Below are positions 16,042 to 22,384 of a stretch of 22,384 nt of DNA, in pieces. The stretch spans positions 1 to 22,384 of the forward strand of contig CAMLON010000024.1 of the NCBI GenBank assembly GCA_946481695.1, written 5' to 3'. The notes below the pieces were generated by a model. It was given only the letters and a program-made list of their open reading frames with translations. It ran no database searches and was not told the origin of the DNA. Within the stretch, counting starts at the first letter, position 1. Each line of letters begins with the position of its first letter. Position numbers and translations under genes: made by a program. The DNA comes from an uncultured Bartonella sp. (GTDB taxonomy: Bacteria > Pseudomonadota > Alphaproteobacteria > Rhizobiales > Rhizobiaceae).

Positions 16042-17349
16042 ATGGATACTATTTTTGCTCTATCAAGCGGAAAACTTCCTTCGGGGGTAGCGGTCATCCG
16101 CGTTTCGGGAGATATGACTAGAGCAATCGTTAAGACATTGCTTGGCAAAATTCCGGCGCCCCGTGTCATGAGTTATGGCAAGCTTGTAGCTCAAGATGGT
16201 GACTTTCTCGATAGTGCTTTAACGGTGTTTTTTCCCTCACCACACAGTTTTACCGGTGAAGATTGTGCCGAATTTCATCTTCATGGTGGAAAGGCCGTTA
16301 TCGACCGGTTTTTGAATGAACTTGCTAAGTTCGATTCATGTCGGTTGGCCGAACCCGGTGAATTTTCAAGACGGGCATTTTTTAATGGCAAGCTCGATTT
16401 GACGGAAGCCGAGGGACTGGCCGATCTCATTGAAGCAGAAACCGAAAGCCAGAGGCGGCTTGCCATTATGGGCGCAAGTGGCGAACTTGCGACACTTTAT
16501 CGGCAATGGCGGTGCGATCTTATCAAAGCGCGTGCCATGATTGAAGCCGAGCTTGATTTTTCCGACGAGGAAGATGTACCGGGTTCTGTGAGCGATATTG
16601 TTTGGGATCATTTACAAAATTTAAGCCGATCGATTTCGGATTTTATCATAAAAAGCGAACGTGTTGCATCAATGCGCGACGGTATTAAAATTGTCATTGC
16701 TGGTGCTCCGAATGCTGGAAAATCGAGTATTATCAATAAGTTAGCTGGTTTTAATGTGGCCATTGTAACAGATGAAGCCGGCACAACACGCGATGCCTTG
16801 GAAACGCGTATTGTAATTGATGGCTTTCCGGTTTTGATAACAGATACAGCCGGCTTGCGAGAAACCGATAACAAGGTTGAAAAACTCGGTATCGAGGTTG
16901 CCTATGATCGAGTGAAAGACGCGGATCTCGTACTGCTTGTTGATGATTTGGCACATCCGGTTCCGATAGAGCTTCCCGAAACCGATGCGGAAATCTGGCA
17001 TATCGGAAATAAAAGCGATTTGGCAAACGGTTCAATAAGAAAATGGCCAATCCGGTTTTCAACCAAAACGGGGGAAGGGTTTGATGCTTTTGTCAAAGCT
17101 ATTGCATCTTTCTGTTCAAGATTTTCATATGATGTGGGTGAAGTGGTCACCGCTAGAAAAAGACAATTAGCATTGCTGAAGATTGCTGTCTCCGAGATAG
17201 ACAATGCGGTTCAACATTCCAATCTCGATTTATCGTTGAGAGCCGAACATTTACGACTCGCTGCCGATTCGCTTGGTCGAATTACCGGAGACATTGATGT
17301 TGAAGACATATTGGATGTTATTTTTTCGCAATTCTGTATTGGTAAATGA
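16042..17349 (+). CDS. mnmE: tRNA modification GTPase MnmE
   Basis: MnmE, with MnmG, installs the (carboxymethyl)aminomethyl group on U34 of certain tRNAs, using GTP and a one-carbon folate. Started at 16042 (MDTIFALSSGKLPSGVAVIRV) the protein has 435 aa. An ATG two codons earlier (16036) is also possible; GAGG lies 3 nt before that and 9 nt before the chosen one. The N-terminal folate-binding domain (1 to about 115) has SFTGEDCAEFHLHGG and GEFSRRAFFNGKLDLTEAEGLADLI. The G domain has GAPNAGKSS near 221, DEAGTTRD, DTAGLRET and NKSD. The C-terminus FCIGK holds the catalytic cysteine. It is separated from mnmG by the parS-bearing gap. Confidence 0.97.
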   Translation: MDTIFALSSGKLPSGVAVIRVSGDMTRAIVKTLLGKIPAPRVMSYGKLVAQDGDFLDSALTVFFPSPHSFTGEDCAEFHLHGGKAVIDRFLNELAKFDSCRLAEPGEFSRRAFFNGKLDLTEAEGLADLIEAETESQRRLAIMGASGELATLYRQWRCDLIKARAMIEAELDFSDEEDVPGSVSDIVWDHLQNLSRSISDFIIKSERVASMRDGIKIVIAGAPNAGKSSIINKLAGFNVAIVTDEAGTTRDALETRIVIDGFPVLITDTAGLRETDNKVEKLGIEVAYDRVKDADLVLLVDDLAHPVPIELPETDAEIWHIGNKSDLANGSIRKWPIRFSTKTGEGFDAFVKAIASFCSRFSYDVGEVVTARKRQLALLKIAVSEIDNAVQHSNLDLSLRAEHLRLAADSLGRITGDIDVEDILDVIFSQFCIGK

Positions 17350-17391
17350 TTTGAATAAGAGAGTGCGAGTAATTTTTCCGCTGAAAAACAG

Positions 17392-17407
17392 TGATTCACG
17401 TGAAACA
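17392..17407. promoter_or_regulatory. parS site 1
   Basis: TGATTCACGTGAAACA differs from the universal parS TGTTTCACGTGAAACA at one base (third position). It lies 43 nt after the mnmE stop. Its GATTC is also a GANTC methylation motif. Confidence 0.85.
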
Positions 17408-17441
17408 TTTTAAAAATAAAATGTTCAATCTTTAAAAATAA

Positions 17442-17457
17442 TGATTCACGTGAAACA
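17442..17457. promoter_or_regulatory. parS site 2
   Basis: TGATTCACGTGAAACA, identical to site 1 and exactly 50 bp from it. It carries the same one-base change. Confidence 0.85.
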
Positions 17458-17534
17458 TTGCATGTGTTAGACAAGTGAGAGAATTCGTGCACGTTACAAA
17501 GCACACTGATATTTCACAACAAGGTATGGTTCTT

Positions 17535-17550
17535 TGTTTCACGTGAAACG
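17535..17550. promoter_or_regulatory. parS site 3
   Basis: TGTTTCACGTGAAACG matches parS except at the last base. It lies 28 nt before the mnmG start, within its likely leader or promoter, so bound ParB could affect mnmG expression. Confidence 0.9.
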
Positions 17551-17578
17551 TTAAAACTTTAACGGTGTTTGTATAAAA

Positions 17579-19450
17579 TTGGCTGATAAATTTGATGTAA
17601 TTGTTGTCGGGGGCGGACACGCCGGATGTGAAGCTGCTTCTGCTGCTGCACGTACCGGTGCAAAAACGGCGCTCATAACCTATCATTTTGCTTCCATCGG
17701 GACGATGTCATGTAATCCGGCAATTGGTGGACTCGGAAAAGGCCATCTTGTGAGAGAAATTGATGCACTTGACGGGCTGATGGGTCGTGCAGCAGATGAA
17801 GCCGGAATACAATTTCGTTTGCTTAACCGGAGAAAAGGCCCGGCGGTCAGGGGGCCGCGAACGCAGGCAGACCGCAAGCTCTATAAAAAAGCTATGCAGA
17901 CTTTGATTTCGGAACAGCCCAATCTCACGGTTATAGAAGATGAAGTCATTGATCTTATTGTAAAAAATGACACCGTCGCGGGTGTCGTATGTAAGACTCG
18001 TGGAACAGTTGAATCCGGTGCGGTTGTCTTGACAACGGGTACATTTTTGCGTGGCCTTATCCATATAGGTGAAAAAACATGGCCTGCCGGAAGAATGGGT
18101 GAAGAACCCAGTAATCTTCTGGGAGAACATCTGGGGCAATATGGTATTCGTTTGGGACGGTTGAAAACGGGTACTCCTTCACGCTTGAGTAAAAAGACAA
18201 TAGATTGGGACAATCTTCCAAAGCAGAGTGCTGACGAGGATCCTGTACCGTTCTCGTTTTTGACTGACAAAATTCGTCAACCGCAAATTGACTGTGCTGT
18301 TACAAGGACCAATCATAAAACCCACCAGATCATAAAAGATAATATTCATCGTTCGGCGATGTATTCGGGTGCTATTAAAGGTATTGGTCCGAGATATTGC
18401 CCTTCGATTGAAGATAAAATTGTAAAATTCGGCGAGCGTGACGGACATCAGATATTTCTGGAACCGGAAGGACTGGATGATGATACGGTCTATCCGAACG
18501 GCATATCCACATCTCTGCCGGAAGAGGTTCAACTCGATTTTATCAAAACCATTGAAGGGTTGGAACACGCCAAGGTGTTGCAGCCGGGCTATGCAATCGA
18601 ATATGATTTTGTCGACCCGCGCCAACTTTATGCAACATTGGAATTGAAAGCACTTCCCGGCCTGTTTCTGGCCGGTCAGATCAACGGAACGACAGGTTAT
18701 GAAGAGGCAGGAGCACAAGGTTTACTTGCAGGATTGAATGCTGCAAACAGAGCTTCAGGGACAGATCAGGTGACGATTAGCCGGTCAACGGCCTATATCG
18801 GTGTTATGGTTGATGATTTGATTACGCGTGGCGTCAGTGAACCTTATCGTATGTTTACCTCTCGTGCAGAATTCCGTTTGTCTCTAAGAGCGGATAATGC
18901 CGATGAGAGGTTGACACCATCGGGATTAAAATGGGGAATTGTAGGCTCGCTGAGACTGAAGAGTTTTCAACATAAACAGGATTTACTGGATAAAGCCCGT
19001 CATCTGTGTCAATCGGTATTTATCACGCCAAATGAAGCGACAGAAAAAGGATTGCAAATAAAACACGACGGAATTCGCCGGAATGTTTATGATTTGCTTT
19101 CCTATCCGGAAATGTCACTCTCGCGTTTGAGTGAAATTTGGCCATCACTCAACCAGATTGATAAAAAAACGGCCGAAACATTGGAAATTGAAGCACAATA
19201 TGCGGTTTATCTTGATCGTCAGGCACAAGACATTGCCAATCTTCAGCGCGATGAACAACTCCGTATTCCGGCAGAACTCGACATTGATGTGATTTCGGGC
19301 CTTTCCAATGAACTGAAAGGAAAAATCCGTCAGCGCGCGCCTCAATCAATCGCAGAGGCACAAAAAATTGACGGCATGACACCGGCAGCTCTGTCTCTTA
19401 TTATTACCCATATCCAGCGGTTACACCGCGAAAACCGGAGAAGCGCCTGA
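17579..19450 (+). CDS. mnmG: tRNA uridine-5-carboxymethylaminomethyl modification enzyme MnmG
   Basis: MnmG is the FAD- and NADH-dependent partner of MnmE in U34 modification of tRNA. The protein has 623 aa, normal length. The FAD-binding [14 protein letters not shown] is at 9-22 and [20 protein letters not shown], the MnmG signature, near 45-64. The second signature [21 protein letters not shown] lies near 361-381 and the C-terminal tRNA/MnmE-binding helical domain ends it. The only reasonable start is a TTG at 17579: an in-frame stop lies at 17552 and no ATG or GTG occurs between. No clear Shine-Dalgarno precedes it. The stop overlaps the rsmG start by one base (TGATG). Confidence 0.96.
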   Translation: MADKFDVIVVGGGHAGCEAASAAARTGAKTALITYHFASIGTMSCNPAIGGLGKGHLVREIDALDGLMGRAADEAGIQFRLLNRRKGPAVRGPRTQADRKLYKKAMQTLISEQPNLTVIEDEVIDLIVKNDTVAGVVCKTRGTVESGAVVLTTGTFLRGLIHIGEKTWPAGRMGEEPSNLLGEHLGQYGIRLGRLKTGTPSRLSKKTIDWDNLPKQSADEDPVPFSFLTDKIRQPQIDCAVTRTNHKTHQIIKDNIHRSAMYSGAIKGIGPRYCPSIEDKIVKFGERDGHQIFLEPEGLDDDTVYPNGISTSLPEEVQLDFIKTIEGLEHAKVLQPGYAIEYDFVDPRQLYATLELKALPGLFLAGQINGTTGYEEAGAQGLLAGLNAANRASGTDQVTISRSTAYIGVMVDDLITRGVSEPYRMFTSRAEFRLSLRADNADERLTPSGLKWGIVGSLRLKSFQHKQDLLDKARHLCQSVFITPNEATEKGLQIKHDGIRRNVYDLLSYPEMSLSRLSEIWPSLNQIDKKTAETLEIEAQYAVYLDRQAQDIANLQRDEQLRIPAELDIDVISGLSNELKGKIRQRAPQSIAEAQKIDGMTPAALSLIITHIQRLHRENRRSA

Positions 19451-20097
19451 TGATTGAATGGGTAGAAGAAAAATATCAATCATTGCTGCAAATTGTACCT
19501 TCGGTTTCACGTGAAACAGCAGAAACTTTGATGGCATTCGAGGAGGCGGTTAAAAAGTGGCAATCCCATATCAATCTGATTGCAAATGCGACTTTGCCCG
19601 ATCTCTGGAAACGGCACATTCTTGATAGCGCACAAGTCGCCGGATTTAAGCCACAAGCAAAAAACTGGTGTGATATTGGTTCCGGTGGCGGTTTTCCCGG
19701 AATTGTCATAGCCATTCTTTTAAAAGACCAAAGCGGTTTTCATATTGATCTCGTCGAAAGCAATAGCAAAAAAGCTGCATTTTTAAGAAGTGTCAGCGCC
19801 GAATTCAATTTGCCTGCTACAGTTCATACATGCCGTATTGAAACAAGTTACATCCATATTAACAAGCCGGAAATTATCACGTCACGTGCCTTGGCATCGC
19901 TCGAAAAACTTTTTGAGTTGACACAACCCTGGTTCGAACAAGGCGCAACCGCCCTATTTCAGAAGGGCCGTGATTATAAGAAGGAAATAGCCGAAGCAGA
20001 GAAAAACTGGACATTCGATTTTAAAGTTCATCAAAGCAAGATCGATAAGCAGTCTGTTATTCTCGAAATTAGCAAGATCGATTCACGTAAGGGGTGA
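19450..20097 (+). CDS. rsmG: 16S rRNA (guanine527-N7)-methyltransferase
   Basis: RsmG (GidB) methylates N7 of G527 in 16S rRNA with SAM. The protein has 215 aa. WQSHINLIANATLPDLWKRH near 37-56 is the conserved RsmG block. The SAM-binding loop CDIGSGGGFPGIVIAI is at about 73-88 and LVESNSKKAAFLR near 100 follows. ITSRALASLEKL near 140 is the family's SRA(L) motif. The start overlaps the mnmG stop by one base, and the stop lies 5 nt before the parA ATG. A parS site lies within codons for SVSRETA (19503-19518). Confidence 0.95.
   Translation: MIEWVEEKYQSLLQIVPSVSRETAETLMAFEEAVKKWQSHINLIANATLPDLWKRHILDSAQVAGFKPQAKNWCDIGSGGGFPGIVIAILLKDQSGFHIDLVESNSKKAAFLRSVSAEFNLPATVHTCRIETSYIHINKPEIITSRALASLEKLFELTQPWFEQGATALFQKGRDYKKEIAEAEKNWTFDFKVHQSKIDKQSVILEISKIDSRKG
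19503..19518. promoter_or_regulatory. parS site 4, inside rsmG
   Basis: GGTTTCACGTGAAACA matches parS except at the first base. It is embedded in coding sequence (Val-Ser-Arg-Glu-Thr) near the 5' end of rsmG. Confidence 0.85.
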
Positions 20098-20102
20098 GAG
20101 AA

Positions 20103-20897
20103 ATGAGCGACACACGTATTATCGCCATTGCAAATCAGAAAGGCGGGGTTGGCAAAACAACAACAGCTATCAACCTTGCTACTGCGCTTGCGGCCATCGG
20201 CGAGACTGTATTGGTTATGGATATAGACCCGCAGGGGAACGCCAGCACCGGACTGGGAATAGATCGTAACAAGCGCCCGTTATCTTCTTATGATGTTATT
20301 GTTTCAGGTGCATCGGTCAATGATGCCGCTTTGGAAACAGAAGTGCCAAACCTTTATGTTGTGCCTTCGACACTCGATCTTCTTGGAATCGAAATGGAAA
20401 TTGCACCGGCAAATGACCGGATACAGCGGCTACAAAAAGCTTTGCGAAAAAATCCTATGGTGACCGAGAAGTTTTCTTACATTCTGATTGATTGCCCCCC
20501 TTCCCTCAATCTTTTGACACTCAATGCAATGGGCGCGGCCGATTCCGTTCTTGTGCCTCTGCAATGCGAATTTTTGGCACTTGAAGGTTTGAGCCAATTG
20601 TTGGAAACGGTAAAACAGGTTCGCAGTTCGCTTAATCCTGCGCTGGAAATACAGGGTATTGTGCTCACTATGTATGACGGCCGTAACAATCTTTCCAATC
20701 AGGTTGTAGAGGACGTACGCTCCTTTATGGGAGACAAAGTCTATCAAACTGTTATACCACGCAATGTTCGCGTGTCGGAGGCTCCTTCATTCGGTAAACC
20801 GGCTTTGCTTTATGATTTGAAATGTGCTGGCAGTCAGGCCTATTTGCAACTTGCTTCCGAAGTCATCCAACGCGAACGCCAATTGCGCGCCGCTTGA
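20103..20897 (+). CDS. parA: Chromosome partitioning ATPase ParA
   Basis: ParA binds nucleoid DNA in its ATP form and moves ParB-parS complexes, segregating origins. Started at the ATG 20103 (MSDTRIIAIANQKGGVGKTT) the protein has 264 aa. GGGGTGAG sits just upstream as ribosome site. A GTG at 20094 would add three residues and overlap rsmG. The deviant Walker A KGGVGKTT is at 13-20 with the signature lysine, MDIDPQGNASTG is Walker A' and YILIDCPPSLNLLTLNA is Walker B. The C-terminal TVIPRNVRVSEAPSFGKP is typical of chromosomal ParA/Soj. It is followed by parB after 35 bp; together they form the segregation operon. Confidence 0.96.
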   Translation: MSDTRIIAIANQKGGVGKTTTAINLATALAAIGETVLVMDIDPQGNASTGLGIDRNKRPLSSYDVIVSGASVNDAALETEVPNLYVVPSTLDLLGIEMEIAPANDRIQRLQKALRKNPMVTEKFSYILIDCPPSLNLLTLNAMGAADSVLVPLQCEFLALEGLSQLLETVKQVRSSLNPALEIQGIVLTMYDGRNNLSNQVVEDVRSFMGDKVYQTVIPRNVRVSEAPSFGKPALLYDLKCAGSQAYLQLASEVIQRERQLRAA

Positions 20898-20932
20898 ATT
20901 TTTTAACCTATTGAATAATCAAGGAAATAAAG

Positions 20933-21808
20933 ATGAGTGACGATCAATCGAAAAAACGGCTTGGACGTGGTCTTGCTGCTCTTATCGGCGATGTTGATCT
21001 TGGTATTGATAAACCTGCCAGTATTCAGAAGACATCGTCGGAACGTCAGGTTCCTATCGAATTTATTTCCCGTAACCCGCAAAATCCGCGGCGACACTTT
21101 ACCGAAACCGAGCTGGATGATCTCGCCCAATCTATCCGTGAACACGGCGTGGTTCAGCCGGTTGTTGTTCGTCCCTCGCCCGACCATCCGAACCGGTTTG
21201 AATTGATCGCCGGTGAGCGTCGCTGGCGTGCTGCCCAGCGCGCAAATCTCACTGAAATACCGGTTATTATCCGCGATGTCGATGATCGCACGGCTTTGGA
21301 ACTTGCCATTATCGAAAATGTCCAAAGAACCGATCTCAATCCGTTGGAAGAAGGCATGGGTTACCAACAACTGATTGATGAACATGATTATACACAAGCC
21401 GATCTTGCACAAGTGATCGGCAAAAGTCGCAGTCATGTTGCCAACACATTGAGATTGTTGAAACTTCCGGCCAAGGTGCAACAATTCATCAATGATGGCC
21501 AATTGTCGGCAGGCCACGCGCGCTGTCTGATAACAGTCGATGACCCTTTGGCACTTGCCGAAAAAATTATCCGTGATGGCTTGTCTGTGCGTCAGGCCGA
21601 AGCTCTGGCAAATGGACAATCAACCGCAAAGGCAAAAAGACGCACACCGAGCGAAAAGGATGCCGACACCAAGTCGCTTGAAAAACTGCTTGCCGATGTC
21701 ATAGGCATGAAAGTTGCCATCAAACACGGGAAAAAAGGCGGGGATGTAAAAATCCATTATTCTTCGCTGGAACAGCTTGACGATATTTGCAGGCGTTTAC
21801 AAAACTAG
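20933..21808 (+). CDS. parB: Chromosome partitioning protein ParB
   Basis: ParB is a CTP-dependent clamp that loads at parS, spreads along DNA and stimulates ParA ATPase. The protein has 291 aa. The N-terminal KKRLGRGLAALIG (7-19) is the ParA-activating segment. The CTP-binding domain has NPQNPRRHF, GVVQPVVVRP and GERRWRAAQ, and ENVQRTDLNPLEEGMGYQQL precedes the helix-turn-helix QADLAQVIGKSRSHVANTLRLL, which reads parS. A basic linker (about 230-245) leads to the C-terminal dimerisation domain. The ribosome site AAGGAAATAAAG is good. Its four cognate sites lie 1.4 to 3.5 kb upstream. Confidence 0.97.
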   Translation: MSDDQSKKRLGRGLAALIGDVDLGIDKPASIQKTSSERQVPIEFISRNPQNPRRHFTETELDDLAQSIREHGVVQPVVVRPSPDHPNRFELIAGERRWRAAQRANLTEIPVIIRDVDDRTALELAIIENVQRTDLNPLEEGMGYQQLIDEHDYTQADLAQVIGKSRSHVANTLRLLKLPAKVQQFINDGQLSAGHARCLITVDDPLALAEKIIRDGLSVRQAEALANGQSTAKAKRRTPSEKDADTKSLEKLLADVIGMKVAIKHGKKGGDVKIHYSSLEQLDDICRRLQN

Positions 21809-21810
21809 GG

Positions 21811-21842
21811 CGGGTTGCAGTCAATCTCGCACCCCGTTTTTT
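21811..21842 (+). terminator. Terminator of the parAB transcript
   Basis: CGGGTTGC (21811-21818) pairs with GCACCCCG (21829-21836) with one mismatch and a 10-nt loop, followed by T6. It begins 2 nt after the parB stop. Confidence 0.75.
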
Positions 21843-22325
21843 CGGGAGAGGTGACGCTTGACGTTATCGGGCTTTGAAGTTTGTGTAACGGCATGTATTT
21901 TCGTGTGTGGCGATGTCTTTTTCACTCCGGAAGCTCTCCAAAGTCGCTCTTATCCATGTGAAAATTCTTTGTAACATTGCTTATCAAAATGACATCCGGT
22001 TTGTCCCGATCGTAAAAAAATGACCTGAAAAGAACATCGAACAAGAGCCAAAATATATTCACGGAAAATTATATAAATGTCTCCTATAAGATAATACAAA
22101 TAACATAAATCTCTTTTCTTAATGTGGAAATTTATATTTTTAAAAGTATTGTTTAGGTTTAAATATTTATAATTTACTGAACTATTACATTTATATCTGA
22201 ATACGATGTTTTGTTTTATACAAGTCCGGTGTTTAACTGATCGCGTTACGAAAAAGCACAGGAAAAAATTAATCAAATCTTACACTATTCAAAGTAGTCC
22301 GGATTTGACAGTCGGCAATAAAATT
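21843..22325. other. AT-rich non-coding gap after parB
   Basis: About 480 bp that becomes very AT-rich from about 22040 to 22270. The one long reading frame (21950-22276, minus) is rich in Ile, Asn, Tyr and Phe as expected from chance AT-rich sequence. No tRNA or strong hairpin is visible. Confidence 0.5.
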
Positions 22326-22384
22326 CTATTGTTCGAGAACCTTACGAATGCGGTCGGCAAATTGTTTTCCGAATTCGAGATTTT
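22326..22384 (-). CDS. C-terminal end of an unidentified gene, cut by the window
   Basis: The last 18 codons and TAG stop of a minus-strand frame, ending LEFGKQFADRIRKVLEQ. Codon choice (GCC GAC CGC ATT CGT AAG GTT CTC GAA) looks like a real gene and contrasts with the AT-rich gap beside it. It converges with parB. Too little is present to name the protein. Confidence 0.5.
   Translation of the reverse strand, partial: NLEFGKQFADRIRKVLEQ

Noticed and set aside
21950..22276. 108-codon minus-strand frame after parB
   Set aside because: Ile/Asn/Tyr/Phe-rich translation of AT-rich DNA, with no ribosome site or family features.

Overview
The window is core chromosome of an alphaproteobacterium in the Hyphomicrobiales (Rhizobiales). 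ArgG, MnmE, ParB and the overall gene order look most like Bartonellaceae, but this rests on remembered family sequences, not a search. The DNA is moderately AT-rich. It is the replication-origin neighbourhood: ppsR (RP001 family) and hemE diverge around a non-coding gap, as at the Caulobacter origin. Every gene from polA to ppsR, to the left, is on the minus strand. Every gene from hemE to parB, to the right, is on the plus strand. Genes are therefore transcribed away from the presumed origin.

Layout. Positions 1-190 hold three 56-bp tandem repeats with hairpin potential. From 194 to 3570 are an FAH-family hydrolase (-), a LysE/RhtB exporter (-), argG (+, with a clear terminator) and a 65-aa membrane protein (+). 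From 3619 to 4620 are an unrecognised multi-pass membrane protein and a 50-aa single-pass membrane protein, both on the minus strand. The small gene's Shine-Dalgarno sequence lies inside a perfect 10-bp hairpin. From 4742 to 9036 are polA and dnaQ (-), separated by a structured, CU-rich region that looks like a plus-strand small RNA. From 9388 to 12274 runs the tight minus-strand cluster ppsR-maf-aroE-coaE. The gap 12275-12688 is the predicted oriC, with two exact DnaA boxes, a perfect CtrA box (TTAA-N7-TTAA) and four GANTC methylation sites in 27 bp.

Right of the origin are hemE-hemJ (haem synthesis, overlapping by 4 bp), rho (followed by a degenerate 15-bp tandem repeat and a terminator), mnmE, mnmG, rsmG, parA and parB. 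Three near-consensus parS sites lie between mnmE and mnmG, and a fourth is inside rsmG, so the ParABS segregation system sits beside its centromere about 5-7 kb from oriC. A terminator ends the parB transcript. About 480 bp of AT-rich non-coding DNA then leads to the C-terminus of an unidentified minus-strand gene cut by the window end.

How it works together: origin firing (DnaA/CtrA/CcrM sites), chromosome segregation (ParA/ParB/parS), DNA synthesis and proofreading (PolA, DnaQ), tRNA and rRNA modification (MnmE/MnmG, RsmG), transcription termination (Rho) and cofactor or amino-acid synthesis (CoaE, AroE, HemE, HemJ, ArgG). I see no phage, transposon, CRISPR, toxin-antitoxin or defence locus. 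The points of interest are regulatory and structural: the oriC architecture, parS sites overlapping methylation motifs, the polA-linked sRNA candidate, the hairpin-masked small gene and the two tandem repeats.
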